Below are positions 63,644 through 64,000 of a DNA stretch of 64,000 nt, one piece after another; position 1 is the first letter of the stretch, and every line of letters starts with the position of its first letter. Made by a program: the position numbers and the translations under genes. This DNA comes from an uncultured Roseicyclus sp. Lineage in GTDB: Bacteria > Pseudomonadota > Alphaproteobacteria > Rhodobacterales > Rhodobacteraceae. The stretch lies in NCBI GenBank assembly GCA_947489665.1, contig CANLEH010000001.1:1274501-1338500 (forward strand). Reading direction: 5' to 3'. The notes beneath the pieces were generated by a model. It was not told the DNA's origin and ran no database searches. It saw only the letters and a list, made by a program, of their open reading frames with translations.

Positions 63644-64000
63644 GTGGCTGAAAAATGCAGTCGCGTTTAGGAAAGGCGAGACCGTTCACGGGAGAGTTTG
63701 TCTCGCCTTGGAGCGAACCATTGTGCAATGAGCTCTGCGCGGTAGGCGCATGAAGCAAGATGGTTTAATCCGGAGGTGCTCTTAGCGATGGGCCGGTCCA
63801 ACTCGTGTAGGCTGTGCAAGCTTTCATGACTTCTTTGCCGCGTGCCAGAAGCATATCCCTTACTATAATAACGAATTGCCCTTCGCCTGAGACATACGAA
63901 GCAAAATAAGCGCAGGTCGACAAAGCATCTTGGGCAAGAGGCAATACCGATACAACAACTCGAGCAGGTTTATGTTAATATTTCGAGGCAAGGGCGGCAC
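63644..64000. other. Right-edge region without a recognised gene
   Basis: About 357 bp after the Hint protein. No frame with family similarity, no tRNA 3' half and no second attachment site was found. A/T-rich sequence increases toward the edge. Confidence 0.45.

Larger units (their letters stand above)
42328..64000. mobile_element. tRNA-Gly-associated genomic island (right end not in window)
   Basis: Starts at a disrupted tRNA gene followed directly by a tyrosine integrase and an AlpA-like excisionase candidate. Compared with 1-42 kb, sequence is visibly less G+C-rich, intergenic gaps are long, and pseudogenes and an IS66 remnant are present. No tRNA-Gly 3' half or second junction is found up to 64000, so the island extends beyond the window. 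Conjugation or phage structural genes are not seen. Confidence 0.8.

Overview
The window looks like a chromosomal segment of a marine alphaproteobacterium of the Rhodobacteraceae/Roseobacter group. The evidence is high G+C coding sequence with tightly overlapping stop/start codons, an aerobic (CobG/CobN-type) cobalamin cluster in the usual order for that family, and an intergenic element of a kind I recall from roseobacter genomes (a GC-rich hairpin followed by 'GAGGTATTTTTG'). The genus cannot be fixed from the sequence alone.

Positions 1-14.6 kb, mostly on the minus strand, hold a fatty-acid/acyl-CoA degradation neighbourhood: acyl-CoA synthetase, FadJ-type hydratase/dehydrogenase, a tandem NTF2-like protein, thiolase, a large acyl-CoA dehydrogenase and two MerR-type regulators. 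Interspersed are an outer-membrane beta-barrel protein, DUF2200, a YidD-like protein with a Cys-rich tail, and a glutathione S-transferase. Two PaaI-type thioesterases and a MATE transporter follow on the plus strand (14.7-17.0 kb), then four copies of a 14-bp palindrome. Next come housekeeping genes: arsC-like, pyrD, DUF952, a periplasmic 5'-nucleotidase, a DUF1127-like peptide and an SRAP/YedK protein (17.1-21.6 kb).

Positions 21.7-38.9 kb are the B12 cluster. cobQ, a HAD hydrolase, a cupin and cobO run on the minus strand. A cobalamin riboswitch then leads into a plus-strand operon: DUF1636, cobW, an EF-Tu-domain-2-like protein, cobN, cobG, cobH, cobI, cobJ, cobL, cobE, cobM, cobB, cobA, cobF. 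cobK lies antisense inside it and shares a CATG start palindrome with cobL. CobG ends before its expected iron-sulfur/siroheme-binding half. A three-gene cobalt-type nitrile hydratase operon (alpha, beta, accessory) abuts cobF tail to tail, so two cobalt-dependent systems sit side by side. A GH13 alpha-glucosidase follows.

At 42.29 kb the 5' half of a tRNA-Gly(UCC) gene stops in the anticodon arm, and a tyrosine integrase begins 100 bp later. From here to the end, base composition is visibly lower in G+C, gene density falls, and broken genes appear; this is a genomic island whose right end lies outside the window. It carries an AlpA-like excisionase candidate and other HTH proteins, and a TetR-controlled membrane/ATC-hydrolase-like module with a 47-bp dyad operator. 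It also carries a membrane-anchored AraC-type regulator with a decayed inverted paralogue, an XRE regulator, and IS66 remnants. The most distinctive cargo is a set of probable exported proteins: a Hint-domain protein, an 840-aa glycoside-hydrolase-like RTX protein with a 102-bp Asp/Gly repeat, and a 1163-aa repetitive protein ending in a Hint domain. This last set is the best candidate for an undescribed system.
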